Shown here one piece after another: positions 16,794 to 25,882 of a DNA stretch of 64,000 nucleotides. Position numbers and translations under genes: made by a program. Each line of letters opens with the position of its first letter. Position 1 is the stretch's first letter. This DNA is from Neolewinella marina (GTDB taxonomy: Bacteria; Bacteroidota; Bacteroidia; Chitinophagales; Saprospiraceae). The stretch is from contig NZ_PDLO01000004.1 in the NCBI RefSeq assembly GCF_002631205.1, forward strand, positions 402,341-466,340. Reading direction: 5' to 3'. The notes under the pieces are model-generated. The model made no database searches. It had not been told where the DNA came from and saw only the letters and a list, made by a program, of their open reading frames with translations.

Positions 16794-18500
16794 ATGGCCA
16801 ATTACAATATTGACGCCGACAAGGCGCTCACCTACGACGCCATTGTCGTGGGTTCCGGCATTTCCGGAGGCTGGGCGGCGAAGGAGCTGACCGAAAAGGG
16901 GCTCAAGACGCTCGTCCTGGAACGGGGACGCATCGTCAAGCACGTCGAGGACTACCCCACCATGAACCTGGACCCCTGGGACATGGAGCTCCGCGGCGGC
17001 CTCACCCTCCAGGAGCAGGACAAGCATTACAAGAGCATCCGCTCCGGCTTCGTCGGCAAGGACATCGAGCACTTCCACGCCAACGACCGGGAGAACCCCT
17101 ACACGGAAGTGAAGCCCTTCCTCTGGGTGCGCGCCCACCAGATGGGCGGCCGCTCCCTGCTGTGGGGTAAGCAGACCTACCGCTGGAGCGACCTCGACTT
17201 CGAGGCCAACGCCCGGGACGGCCACGGGGTGGACTGGCCCATCCGATACCGCGACCTCGAGCCCTGGTACACCTACGTGGAGAAGTTCGCCGGTATCAGC
17301 GGCGCGCCCCTCGGACTGAAGCAGCTGCCCGACAGCCACTTCCTCCCGCCCATGGAAATGAACGTGGTGGAAAAGGCGGTGCGGGAACGCATCGAAAAGA
17401 ACCACCCCGGCCGCAACATGATCATCGGGCGGGTGGCCCACCTCACGGTGCCCCACAACGGCCGCGGGCAGTGCCAGTACCGCAACCGTTGCAGCCGCGG
17501 CTGCCCCTACGGCGCCTACTTCAGCTCCAACTCCACCACCCTGCCCGCGGCCAACGCCACCGGCAAGCTGACCATCCGCCCCTTCTCCATCGTGCAGGAG
17601 GTCATCTACGACGACGTCAAGGGCAAGGCCACCGGCGTGCGGGTGATCGACGCGGAAACCAGCGAAGTGATCGACTACAAGGCCCGGGTGATCTTCCTGA
17701 ACGCTTCGGCGCTGTCGACCACCCAGATCATGCTGAACTCCAAATCAAGCCGCTTCGAGAACGGCCTCGGCAACGACAGCGGCGAACTGGGCCACAACCT
17801 GATGGACCACACCTACCGGGTGGGGGCCATGGGCACCGTGGAAGGCTTCGACGACCGCTACTACAAGGGGCGGCGGCCGAACGGAATCTACATCCCCCGC
17901 TACTGGAACATCGACGCGGCGAGCAAGTCCGACAAGTTCGTCCGCGGATTCGGCTACCAGGGCGGCGCGGGCCGCGGTGGCTCCCGCGCGGCGGCCAACC
18001 TGCCGGAGTACGGGGCGGACTTCAAGGACAAGCTGGTCCAGCCCGGACCGTGGGAGTTCTTCATCACCGGATTCTCGGAAAGCCTGCCCCAGCACAGCAA
18101 CAAGGTGATGCTGAACCCCGACGTCCTCGACAAATGGGGGCAACCCACCCTGAGCATCGACGCCGAGTGGGGCCCCAACGAACACGCCCTGAACCAGCAG
18201 GCCGAGGAAGACGCCGTGGAAATGCTCGAGCGCGCCGGCCTGAAGGACGTCATGGGCTTCAACAACAACCACGAGATGGGCTACGGCATCCACGAGATGG
18301 GCACCGCCCGCATGGGACGCGACCCCAAAACCTCCGTCCTGAACGGTTTCAACCAGGTACACGGGGCGGCCAACGTCTTCGTCACCGACGGGGCCTGTAT
18401 GACCTCCTCTTCCTGCGTGAACCCTTCCCTGACCTACATGGCCCTGACGGCCCGCGCCGCCGACCACGCCGTTTCCGAACTCAACAAACAAAACATCTGA
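16794..18500 (+). CDS. GMC-family FAD-dependent oxidoreductase (large subunit)
   Basis: 568 aa. The N-terminal dinucleotide fold is IVVGSGISGGWAAKELTEKG, with ERG ending the second strand. Other GMC features are the FAD-region NPYTEVKPFLWVRAHQMGGRS and the C-terminal motif GACMTSSSCVNPSLTYMAL. A cysteine group (GQCQYRNRCSRGCPYGAY) is like that of gluconate 2-dehydrogenase-type members. It oxidises an alcohol, probably a sugar or sugar acid. It lacks a signal peptide, but the next gene overlaps by one base (TGATG) and encodes a small subunit with a Tat-like signal. By analogy with gluconate dehydrogenase, the pair may be exported together; that is inference. Confidence 0.92.
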   Translation: MANYNIDADKALTYDAIVVGSGISGGWAAKELTEKGLKTLVLERGRIVKHVEDYPTMNLDPWDMELRGGLTLQEQDKHYKSIRSGFVGKDIEHFHANDRENPYTEVKPFLWVRAHQMGGRSLLWGKQTYRWSDLDFEANARDGHGVDWPIRYRDLEPWYTYVEKFAGISGAPLGLKQLPDSHFLPPMEMNVVEKAVRERIEKNHPGRNMIIGRVAHLTVPHNGRGQCQYRNRCSRGCPYGAYFSSNSTTLPAANATGKLTIRPFSIVQEVIYDDVKGKATGVRVIDAETSEVIDYKARVIFLNASALSTTQIMLNSKSSRFENGLGNDSGELGHNLMDHTYRVGAMGTVEGFDDRYYKGRRPNGIYIPRYWNIDAASKSDKFVRGFGYQGGAGRGGSRAAANLPEYGADFKDKLVQPGPWEFFITGFSESLPQHSNKVMLNPDVLDKWGQPTLSIDAEWGPNEHALNQQAEEDAVEMLERAGLKDVMGFNNNHEMGYGIHEMGTARMGRDPKTSVLNGFNQVHGAANVFVTDGACMTSSSCVNPSLTYMALTARAADHAVSELNKQNI

Positions 18501-19114
18501 TGCTGAACCGCCGAGAAGTACTACGCCGCATCAGCTGGCTGGCGGGGGGCGCCCCACTAGCGATCGGGGCAGCCCCCGCCGTCCTGGGCCTGATCCAGGG
18601 CTGCAGCCGGGAAGCCGGACTGGACTGGACCCCGGCCTTCTTCAGCGAGGAGGAAGCCCGCTTCATCACCTCCTACGTAGACACCCTGCTGCCGACCACG
18701 GATACCCCCGGTGGACTCGACGTCGGCGTCGACCGCTTCATCGACAAGGTGATGGCCGCCACCGCCCGCCGGGAGGAAGGCAAGCCGACGCCCATGCAGA
18801 CGGGCATCCTCGAATTCGATACCAACGCCCGCACCCGCTTCGGTAAGGTGTTCCACGAACTGGAGGCCGACCAGCGCGGACAGCTGTTCAGCGAGGCGGA
18901 AAAATCGCCCCGCTACCAACCCGCCGTCTGGGGCACGGCCGTCGGAGAGCAGCCCCCCATTGGCTTCTACCGCTCCCTGAAGTCGATGGCGCTGTGGGGC
19001 TACCTCAGCAGCGAGGAAATAGGCACCCAGGTGCTGAACTACGACCCCGTCCCCGGCGAATACAACGGCGACATCCCCCTGAGCAGCGTGGGGGGGCGGG
19101 CCTGGAGCCTGTAG
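18500..19114 (+). CDS. Gluconate 2-dehydrogenase subunit 3-family protein
   Basis: 204 aa. The ATG shares its A with the stop of the GMC gene, giving tight coupling. The N-terminus MLNRREVLRRISWLAGG looks like a Tat signal and ends in LIQGC, a possible lipobox, so it may be a Tat-exported lipoprotein. The rest is helical with SEEEARFITSYVDTLLPTTDTPG and KVFHELEADQRGQLF, typical of the small subunit of membrane-bound sugar-acid dehydrogenases. It would stabilise or carry the GMC subunit to the periplasm. No cytochrome c subunit follows here, so the electron acceptor is unknown. Confidence 0.88.
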   Translation: MLNRREVLRRISWLAGGAPLAIGAAPAVLGLIQGCSREAGLDWTPAFFSEEEARFITSYVDTLLPTTDTPGGLDVGVDRFIDKVMAATARREEGKPTPMQTGILEFDTNARTRFGKVFHELEADQRGQLFSEAEKSPRYQPAVWGTAVGEQPPIGFYRSLKSMALWGYLSSEEIGTQVLNYDPVPGEYNGDIPLSSVGGRAWSL

Positions 19115-19219
19115 TGGCCGGACACTCGGAAGTTCGGGCACTGCGTGCGGGAACATTCCGAGGTCCTAACCGGGCAACTGTTGGACCTCACAGTGTCCCC
19201 AGCGCAGCGGAGGACCTGG

Positions 19220-19235
19220 GAGTGTCCGGACACTC
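19220..19235. promoter_or_regulatory. Perfect 16-bp palindrome upstream of the M14 peptidase gene
   Basis: GAGTGTCCGGACACTC is a perfect palindrome ending 3 bp before a TACCTTTG promoter element. A matching half (CCGGACACTC) lies at about 19119, just after the preceding stop. The arrangement looks like an operator for a dimeric regulator; no regulator is identified. Confidence 0.45.
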
Positions 19236-19238
19236 GCT

Positions 19239-19246
19239 TACCTTTG
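19239..19246 (+). promoter_or_regulatory. Putative -7 promoter element of the M14 peptidase gene
   Basis: TACCTTTG fits TAnnTTTG and lies 21 bp before the chosen ATG at 19268. A weak CTGG stands at the -33 spacing. The palindrome at 19220-19235 falls between these two elements. Confidence 0.5.
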
Positions 19247-19267
19247 GCACCTACATACCCCTGCCCG

Positions 19268-21787
19268 ATGCGATTGCTCCTTTTCCTGCTGTTCCTGGCA
19301 CCCGCGCTCCGCGCCCAGATTACCTCGCCCGACGAATTTCTGCCACACGCGCTCGGCGAGACCTTCACCCCCCACTGGATGCTGGTCGACTATTACCAAC
19401 TCGTAGCCGAGGAGAGCCCCCGCGTGACCCTGCAGCAGTATGGCACCACCAATGAAGACCGCCCCCTGCTGCTCGCCACGGTGAGCACGCCGGAAAACCT
19501 GGCCCGCATCGAGGCCATCCGCGAAAACAACCTGCGCCGCGCCGGATTGCTGCCCGGCGATACCGACCCCGCCCTGGACGATATCGCCATCGTTTGGCTG
19601 TCGTTCAGCGTCCACGGCAACGAGGCCACCGGATCGGAAGCCAGCATGGGCGTGCTCTACGACCTGGCCGACCCGAACAACGCCCGCAGCACCGAATGGC
19701 TGAAGAACGTGGTCGTCCTCCTCGACCCCAGTGAGAACCCCGACGGCTACAACCGCTACACGAACTGGTTCCGGCAGGTAGCCAGCAAGCACCTCGACGT
19801 CGACTACGCCAGCCGCGAGCACCAGGAGCCCTGGCCCGGCGGGCGCACCAACCACTACCTCTTCGACCTGAACCGGGACTGGGCCTGGCAAACGCAGAAG
19901 GAAAGCCGCCACCGCATCGTGCAGTACCAGCAGTGGATGCCCCACATCCACGCCGACCTCCACGAGCAGGGCTACACCTCCCCCTACTACTTCGCACCGG
20001 CGGCCCGCCCCTTCCACGAGTACATCACCGACTGGCAGGGTGACTTCCAGACCGAGATCGGGCAGAACCACGCCCGCTACTTCGACGAAAACGGCTGGCT
20101 GTACTTCACCCGGGAGCGCTTCGACCTCCTCTACCCCAGCTACGGCGATACCTACCCCACCTTCAACGGTGCCATCGGCATGACCTACGAGCAGGGCGGC
20201 GGCAGCCGCGGCGGACGGGCCATCGAGCTGCCCACCGGCGACACCCTTACCCTCTACGACCGGGTGGCCCACCACCGCACCACCGCCCTGAGCACGGTGG
20301 AGATCGCCGCCCGCGAGGCCGACCGCCTCACCCGGCAGTTCGCAGACTACTTCTCCGGTGCCGCCGACAACCCCCAGGGCCCCTACAAAACCTACGTGGT
20401 CAGCGCCGACAACCCCGCCGGCAAGCTGAGCGCCCTCACCCAGCTGCTCGACCGCAACGGCATCCGGTACAGCCGGGCCACGGCGGAGCGTAACTTCGAC
20501 GGCTACCGCTACAGCTCCGGTGAAGATGGCAAATTCAAGGTGCAGCCCGGCGACCTGGTGGTTTCGGCCTACCAGCCCCGCTCGGTCCTCACCCAGGTCC
20601 TCTTCGACCCCACCGCCTTCGTGGAGGATTCGGTGACCTACGACATCACCGCCTGGTCGGTACCCCTGGCCTACGGACTGGAGACATTCGCCACCACCAA
20701 CCGCCTGAACGTGGCCACCGAGCCCTACGCCCGCCCCGCCTACCAGGACCCCCTGGCCGGAGTGGACGTGGCCGCCACCTACGCCTTCGCCCTGCCCTGG
20801 GAGGGGATGAGCAGCGCCCGCTTCCTCGCCGCCCTGCTGAAGGCCGGCATCCAGGTGAGAGCCTCGGAGATGGATTTCACCTTCGGCAACACCAGCTACC
20901 CGGCCGGCACCCTGGTCATCAACCGCGGCGACAACCGCGCCCACCCCGACTTTGCCGCTACCCTGCGGCGGATCGCCCGGGAGCAGGAGGCGGCGCTCGA
21001 GGTACTGGAAACCGGCTTCAGCACCTCCGTGGGGGGTGACCTCGGCGGCAGCAACTACGCCCTCATCGGCAAGCCTAAGGTGGCTACCCTGTCGGGTGAG
21101 GGAGTCTACTCCAACGAGTTCGGCCAGGTGTGGTACTACTTTGAGCAGGACCTCGATTACCCCCTGAGCATCTTCCACCGGGAGGACGTGATGGAGATCT
21201 TTGAAGGCGATTACGACATCCTGGTGCTGCCCGAAGGGCGGCTCAACCTCACCGACGCCGAGAAGGAGGCCATGGCCGGCTGGGTCCGCGGCGGCGGCAA
21301 GCTCATCGCCATCGGGGAGGCCAACGGCAGCCTGGCGGGCGCGGCCGGCTTCGGCCTGAAGCGCAAGGAAGCCGCGGAAGACACCCTCTCCGCCGAGGCC
21401 CGCCGCGAAAAGCGCCTCCAGCCCTACGCCGAGCAGGAGCGCCGCTTCATCGAAGGCTTCATTCCCGGCGCCATCGTAACGGTGGAGATGGACGATACCC
21501 ATCCGCTCAGCTTTGGCATCGGCGACGCCTACGCTTCCCTGAAGACCAGCGACGACGCCTACGATTACCTGGAAAACGGCTGGACGGTTGGCCGCGTACG
21601 CCAGGAGCCGCGGGTGTCCGGCTTCGTGGGCAACCAGGCCTACGAAAAGATCCAGGAGACCCTCAACTTCGGCGTGGAACCACTCGGGCGCGGACAGGTG
21701 ATTTACCTGGTCGACAACCCCCTGTACCGGGCGTTCTGGGAGAACGGGAAGTTTCTCTTTGCCAATGCCCTATTTCAGGTGCAGTAA
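19268..21787 (+). CDS. Secreted M14-family zinc metallopeptidase
   Basis: 839 aa from ATG 19268. The signal peptide MRLLLFLLFLAPALRAQ is cleaved after LRA, and that region contains a dispersed motif copy. The zinc site is His116 and Glu119 (SVHGNEATG) with His232 in HADLHEQG; the catalytic glutamate is probably Glu308 in MTYEQGGG. After the peptidase domain, about residues 430-839 contain strand-helix repeats and a glutamine-amidotransferase-like segment (EGDYDILVLPEGRLNLTDAE) seen in large Bacteroidota M14 proteins. It probably trims peptides or cross-links in the periplasm or outside. The exact bond is unknown. Confidence 0.92.
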   Translation: MRLLLFLLFLAPALRAQITSPDEFLPHALGETFTPHWMLVDYYQLVAEESPRVTLQQYGTTNEDRPLLLATVSTPENLARIEAIRENNLRRAGLLPGDTDPALDDIAIVWLSFSVHGNEATGSEASMGVLYDLADPNNARSTEWLKNVVVLLDPSENPDGYNRYTNWFRQVASKHLDVDYASREHQEPWPGGRTNHYLFDLNRDWAWQTQKESRHRIVQYQQWMPHIHADLHEQGYTSPYYFAPAARPFHEYITDWQGDFQTEIGQNHARYFDENGWLYFTRERFDLLYPSYGDTYPTFNGAIGMTYEQGGGSRGGRAIELPTGDTLTLYDRVAHHRTTALSTVEIAAREADRLTRQFADYFSGAADNPQGPYKTYVVSADNPAGKLSALTQLLDRNGIRYSRATAERNFDGYRYSSGEDGKFKVQPGDLVVSAYQPRSVLTQVLFDPTAFVEDSVTYDITAWSVPLAYGLETFATTNRLNVATEPYARPAYQDPLAGVDVAATYAFALPWEGMSSARFLAALLKAGIQVRASEMDFTFGNTSYPAGTLVINRGDNRAHPDFAATLRRIAREQEAALEVLETGFSTSVGGDLGGSNYALIGKPKVATLSGEGVYSNEFGQVWYYFEQDLDYPLSIFHREDVMEIFEGDYDILVLPEGRLNLTDAEKEAMAGWVRGGGKLIAIGEANGSLAGAAGFGLKRKEAAEDTLSAEARREKRLQPYAEQERRFIEGFIPGAIVTVEMDDTHPLSFGIGDAYASLKTSDDAYDYLENGWTVGRVRQEPRVSGFVGNQAYEKIQETLNFGVEPLGRGQVIYLVDNPLYRAFWENGKFLFANALFQVQ
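19297..19316 (+). repeat. Dispersed motif copy 3 (CT variant, signal-peptide site)
   Basis: GGCACCCGCGCTCCGCGCCC lies in the M14 signal peptide and encodes APALRA in a different frame from copies 2, 5 and 9. The product still ends in a valid A-x-A-like cleavage site. Confidence 0.75.
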
Positions 21788-21928
21788 TCCACAATAAGCC
21801 CGACCGGCGGCACGTTTTTGCCCGCCTTCAGCGTTGGTACCGGGTTAAGCTTTGTTAAAACCCCGCCCCACGGACAGCGCTCCGGGGCGCGGGCCTGTTT
21901 ACCTGACTACCGCCGTTGAAACCAACTT

Positions 21929-24415
21929 ATGCCACAATCGCCTCGCGAAAAGCTTACGGATACCGCCGCCCGCTGGGGCCGGGACGCCGTGCACTACCTC
22001 CGCTCCCAACCCTTGCGTAAACTCATCCTGCTCGGTGCCGGCGTGCCCCTGGCCCTCGGCTTCGTGCTCTTCATCTTTCTGGTCCTCGGCATCCTCACCG
22101 GTGGCTACGGCCACCTGCCCACCCGCGGGGAACTGGCCCAGATCGAAACCGACGACGCCTCCTCGATCTTCGCTGAAGACGGGGCCCTCCTCGGCAAGTA
22201 CTACACCATCAACCGGGTGAGCGTGCCCCTCGACGCGATCAGCCCCTACGTCACCCAGGCCCTGATCGCTACGGAGGACGCCCGCTTCTTCGAGCACCAG
22301 GGCATCGACCTGCGCGCCCTGGTACGGGTGGCCGTCCGCACCGTCCTGATGGGCGACCGCAGCGGCGGCGGGGGCAGCACCATCAGCCAGCAGCTCGCCA
22401 AACAGCTTTATCCCCGTCAGCAATACGACCGCCTGGGCATGCTGAAGGTGAAGCTGCGCGAGATGATCATCGCCAGCCGACTCGAGGACGTCTACTCCAA
22501 ACAGGAGCTGCTGAACCTCTACCTCAACACCGTACCCTTCGGGGAGGAGGCCTACGGCATCGAGGTGGCCGCCGGCCGCTTCTTCAACAAGCACGCCTCG
22601 GAACTTAACCTCCAGGAGGCCGCCATCCTGGTGGGACTGCTGAAGGCGAACACCACCTATAGCCCCCGCGCCCACCCCGAAAAGAGCGTGGGCCGCCGCA
22701 ACGTCGTCCTCTCGCTCATGGCCAGGAACGGCTCGATCACCGAGGAAGAAGCCCAACGGGCGGCAGCCCTGCCCCTGGAGCTGCGCTACACCCGCGACAA
22801 CGACCGCGTGGGGTCGGCGGCCCACTTCCGCCAGCGGCTGCGCGCCGATGTACAGTCGGCCCTGGCCGACCTCCAACACCCCGACGGACGGCCCTACGAT
22901 CCCGATCGCGACGGGCTCCGCATCTTCGTCTCCATCGATTCACGGCTGCAGCGGATGGCCGAGGAGAGCGTCCGCGAACAGCTGCCACGCATCCAGCAAA
23001 ACCTCGCCGACGACTGGAAATCGCGGCAACAGGCCCCCTGGGAAGAAGCCTTCACCTCCGCCCTGCGCCGCAGCGACCGCTACACCCAGCTGAAAGCGGA
23101 AGGGATGAGTGAAGTCCAGATCCTCGAGGAGATGCGCAAGCCCCGCCACATGACCGTCTACGACTGGCGGCAGGGTGCCCCGGTGGATACCCTGATGCGG
23201 CCGGTGGACAGCCTCCGCCACTACTTCACCCTGCTGAACGCCGGGCTGCTGGCCACCGACCCGGCCACCGGCGTGGTCCGCGCCTGGGTGGGTGGGGTGG
23301 ATTACCGCTCCGTCCAGTTCGACCACGTCAGCAGCCGGCGGCAGGTCGGTTCCACCATCAAGCCCGTAGTCTACGCCACGGCCCTGGCCCAGGGCGTGCT
23401 GCCGTGTGAGTACACCTCCGCTGAGCAGGCCACCTACGTTGACTATAACGACTACAGCCCCGGCAACCCCAACAACGAGTATACCGGGGCCTACTCCATG
23501 CGGGGTGGCCTGGCCAAATCCGTCAACACCGTTGCCGTAAGCCTGGCGGTCCGCAGCGGGCTTCCCTCCCTGGCCCAGCAGATCAACCGCATGGGCGTAG
23601 CGCACGAGGTACAGCCCATCCCCAGCATCGCCCTGGGCACGGTGGAGGCCAGCCTGGCCGAGATGAACCTGGTCTACAGCGCCTTCGCCAACCAGGGCCG
23701 CCGCCCGGAGCGGCTGCACTATCTGGACCGCATCGAGGACGCCAACGGCAAGGTGCTCGTCTCCTTCGAGCGCCCCCGGGAATCCCAGCCGGTGCTCGAC
23801 GAGCGGGTCGCCCAGATCGCCACCTACCTCATGGCCGGCGTAGTGAACAGTGGCACCGGCGCTCGCCTGCGGTCTACCTACGGCATCCAGGGGGCCCTGG
23901 CCGGCAAGACCGGCACCACCCAGAACCAGTCGGACGGCTGGTTCCTCGGTTTCACCCCCAAACTGGTCATCGGCAGCTGGGTGGGCGCCGAATACCCCGC
24001 CGTCCACTTCCGCACCCTCAGCCGCGGATCGGCCACCGCTACGGCCCTGCCCATCTGGGGGACTTTCCTGCGGAAGGTGCAGCGGAGCCCTCAGCTGAAA
24101 GCCTACCACGGAGGCTCCTTCCCGGAGCTCGACGAGATGACGCTGGCCGAACTGGACTGCCCCGACTACCTGGAGGAGATGCCCATCTTCGCCGACCTCA
24201 ACCTGAGCGAGGAAATTGCCCGGGCCCTGGAGCAGTTCGACCCCGAAGTGATCCGCGAAAAGGTGGAAGACAAGCGGCAGCGCAGCAACGAGTCCGCCAC
24301 CGAATACGCGGCCCGCATCGCCGAGGAACTCCTCAAGGACGACCGCCGCGAGGAGCGCCGGCAGGAGCGCAAGCAATCGTGGATCAAGCGGCTGTTCGGC
24401 AAGGACAAGGACTGA
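21929..24415 (+). CDS. Class A penicillin-binding protein (glycosyltransferase-transpeptidase)
   Basis: 828 aa. One membrane helix at about 30-57 anchors it. The GT51 domain shows catalytic Glu116 in ATEDARFFEHQG and GGSTISQQLAKQL at 148-160. The transpeptidase has Ser475-x-x-Lys478 (STIKP), SVN at 531-533 and KTGTT from Lys660. It polymerises and cross-links peptidoglycan at the inner membrane. The C-terminal tail is highly charged (KQRSNESATEYAARIAEELL), ending in basic residues. It lies alone between the M14 peptidase and a small membrane protein gene on the same strand, with 141 and 112 bp gaps. Confidence 0.96.
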   Translation: MPQSPREKLTDTAARWGRDAVHYLRSQPLRKLILLGAGVPLALGFVLFIFLVLGILTGGYGHLPTRGELAQIETDDASSIFAEDGALLGKYYTINRVSVPLDAISPYVTQALIATEDARFFEHQGIDLRALVRVAVRTVLMGDRSGGGGSTISQQLAKQLYPRQQYDRLGMLKVKLREMIIASRLEDVYSKQELLNLYLNTVPFGEEAYGIEVAAGRFFNKHASELNLQEAAILVGLLKANTTYSPRAHPEKSVGRRNVVLSLMARNGSITEEEAQRAAALPLELRYTRDNDRVGSAAHFRQRLRADVQSALADLQHPDGRPYDPDRDGLRIFVSIDSRLQRMAEESVREQLPRIQQNLADDWKSRQQAPWEEAFTSALRRSDRYTQLKAEGMSEVQILEEMRKPRHMTVYDWRQGAPVDTLMRPVDSLRHYFTLLNAGLLATDPATGVVRAWVGGVDYRSVQFDHVSSRRQVGSTIKPVVYATALAQGVLPCEYTSAEQATYVDYNDYSPGNPNNEYTGAYSMRGGLAKSVNTVAVSLAVRSGLPSLAQQINRMGVAHEVQPIPSIALGTVEASLAEMNLVYSAFANQGRRPERLHYLDRIEDANGKVLVSFERPRESQPVLDERVAQIATYLMAGVVNSGTGARLRSTYGIQGALAGKTGTTQNQSDGWFLGFTPKLVIGSWVGAEYPAVHFRTLSRGSATATALPIWGTFLRKVQRSPQLKAYHGGSFPELDEMTLAELDCPDYLEEMPIFADLNLSEEIARALEQFDPEVIREKVEDKRQRSNESATEYAARIAEELLKDDRREERRQERKQSWIKRLFGKDKD

Positions 24416-24527
24416 TCACCCCTCAGCGCCGGGCTACCGCCCCGAAACCAAGGCTGGCCCCCGAACGCCCGGAGAATTCTATCGAACTCCCCGGCCCAAG
24501 CTTCCGTTGGAACAGGAAAACAACACT

Positions 24528-25178
24528 ATGTCATTCGTAAACAAAGTGCTCGAATCCGTTCGGGACATCGACCTCACGCCCATTGAAAAGTTTGCTTCCA
24601 GTACCTACCACCAGGCCGAGAGTAGCCTGAAAAGCGCCGAAGGCTACGCCGCCGGCACCCTGGGAGCCGCGAAACCCTACTTCAGCCGTACCTCCGGCGA
24701 GCCCGACTACGTACGGGGCTTCCTGGCTGGCATGATCGGCGGACTCGTCGGCACCGGCATCAAAATGCTGGTGGACCGTAGCCTGCCCACCGCCCAGCCC
24801 GAAGAGGAGCACGACGCCCGCCTGCAGATCGTGGAGGGTGGTGAGGAAATGACCAACACCAACCTGAACCGCAACCAGGAGGAGAACGCCCAGCAGGCCA
24901 TCAACCTGGCCTTCGGCGCCCTCGTAGGCGGTATCTACGGCGTCATCGTGGAAGCCGCCCCCGCCGCCCAGGCCCCCGCCGGAATTCCCTTCGGCGCCGC
25001 CCTCTGGACCGCCGCCCACAAGATCGCCCTGCCCGCCCTCGGCCTGGCCCCCAGCCCCCTGAAGGAGCCCCTGAGCCTGCAGGCCGGACAACTCGGCAGC
25101 CACATGGCCTACGGCGCTACCGTAGAGATGGTGCGCCGCAGCGTCCGCCACGTAATGGACGAGGAAGATTTGCTGTAA
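24528..25178 (+). CDS. YagU/DUF1440-like membrane protein
   Basis: 216 aa from ATG 24528 (MSFVNKVLESVRDIDL); a TTG 7 codons upstream is possible. The N-terminal 60 residues are polar. Hydrophobic segments follow: FLAGMIGGLVGTGIKMLVDR, then FGALVGGIYGVIVEA, and a C-terminal AYGATVEMVRRSVRHVM. Their order and the closing EMVRR pattern resemble the YagU/DUF1440 inner membrane family, linked in E. coli to acid resistance. The match is by eye. An acidic, Asn/Gln-rich loop lies between the helices. The rsmI gene follows 27 bp later. Confidence 0.6.
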   Translation: MSFVNKVLESVRDIDLTPIEKFASSTYHQAESSLKSAEGYAAGTLGAAKPYFSRTSGEPDYVRGFLAGMIGGLVGTGIKMLVDRSLPTAQPEEEHDARLQIVEGGEEMTNTNLNRNQEENAQQAINLAFGALVGGIYGVIVEAAPAAQAPAGIPFGAALWTAAHKIALPALGLAPSPLKEPLSLQAGQLGSHMAYGATVEMVRRSVRHVMDEEDLL

Positions 25179-25205
25179 CCGGCCGGCGCAGCGACCTTTG
25201 CGCCC

Positions 25206-25874
25206 GTGCTATACCTCATACCTACCCCCATCGGCAACCGGGAAGACATCACTGCCCGCGCCCAGCGGCTGCTGGGTGAGGTCGACCTGATCCTCGCCGA
25301 AGATACCCGCACCTCGCGCCCGCTGCTGCAGCACTACGGCATCGAGACGCCCCTGCGGGCCTATCACGCCCACAATGAGCACGCGCTGGTAGAACAGCTC
25401 GTCACCGAACTCAAGAACGGTTCCACCTACGCCCTGATCACTGACGCCGGCACCCCCGGCATCAGCGATCCGGGCTTTTTGTTGGTAAGGGCCTGCCGCG
25501 AAGCCGGTATCCAAGTGAGTTGCCTGCCCGGCCCGGTGGCCTTTGTACCCGCGCTCGCCGCCAGCGGCATCCCCTGCGACCGCTTCCACTTCGAGGGCTT
25601 CCTGCCCAAGAAGAAGGGCCGGCAAACCCGCCTGCTCTACCTGGCCGAACTGCCCAACACCTTCGTCCTCTACGAAAGCCCCCACCGCATCGCCAAGCTG
25701 CTGGGGCAGCTCGAGGAGCACTGCGGACCCGACCGCCAGGCCTGCGTGGCCCGCGAGATCTCCAAGCGCTTCGAAGAAATCACCACCGCCCCCCTTTCCG
25801 AACTCCGCGCCGACTACGCCGCCCGCCCCAAGGTGAAGGGCGAGATCGTGGTAGTCGTTGCCGGCACCCCCTAG
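25206..25874 (+). CDS. rsmI: 16S rRNA (cytidine1402-2'-O)-methyltransferase
   Basis: 222 aa from a GTG start. The tetrapyrrole-methylase fold is clear: YLIPTPIGNREDITARAQRLL, LILAEDTRTSRPLLQHYGI, the SAM-site ALITDAGTPGISDPGFLLV, and SGIPCDRFHFEGFLPKKKGRQ. It 2'-O-methylates C1402 of 16S rRNA in the decoding centre. At 222 aa it is shorter than the E. coli enzyme (about 286 aa), as usual in Bacteroidota, which lack the C-terminal extension. The next gene starts 8 bp after the stop. Confidence 0.94.
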   Translation: MLYLIPTPIGNREDITARAQRLLGEVDLILAEDTRTSRPLLQHYGIETPLRAYHAHNEHALVEQLVTELKNGSTYALITDAGTPGISDPGFLLVRACREAGIQVSCLPGPVAFVPALAASGIPCDRFHFEGFLPKKKGRQTRLLYLAELPNTFVLYESPHRIAKLLGQLEEHCGPDRQACVAREISKRFEEITTAPLSELRADYAARPKVKGEIVVVVAGTP

Positions 25875-25882
25875 TCCCGCTT

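Noticed and set aside
17471..18499. Upstream extension of the gluconate dehydrogenase small-subunit frame inside the GMC gene
   Set aside because: The residues before 18500 are Arg/Gly/Pro-rich and out of frame with the GMC protein; the Tat-like signal starts at 18500.
19238..21502. A 754-codon open frame antisense to the M14 peptidase
   Set aside because: Same reason: Gly/Val/Ala-rich shadow with no signal, domain or promoter.
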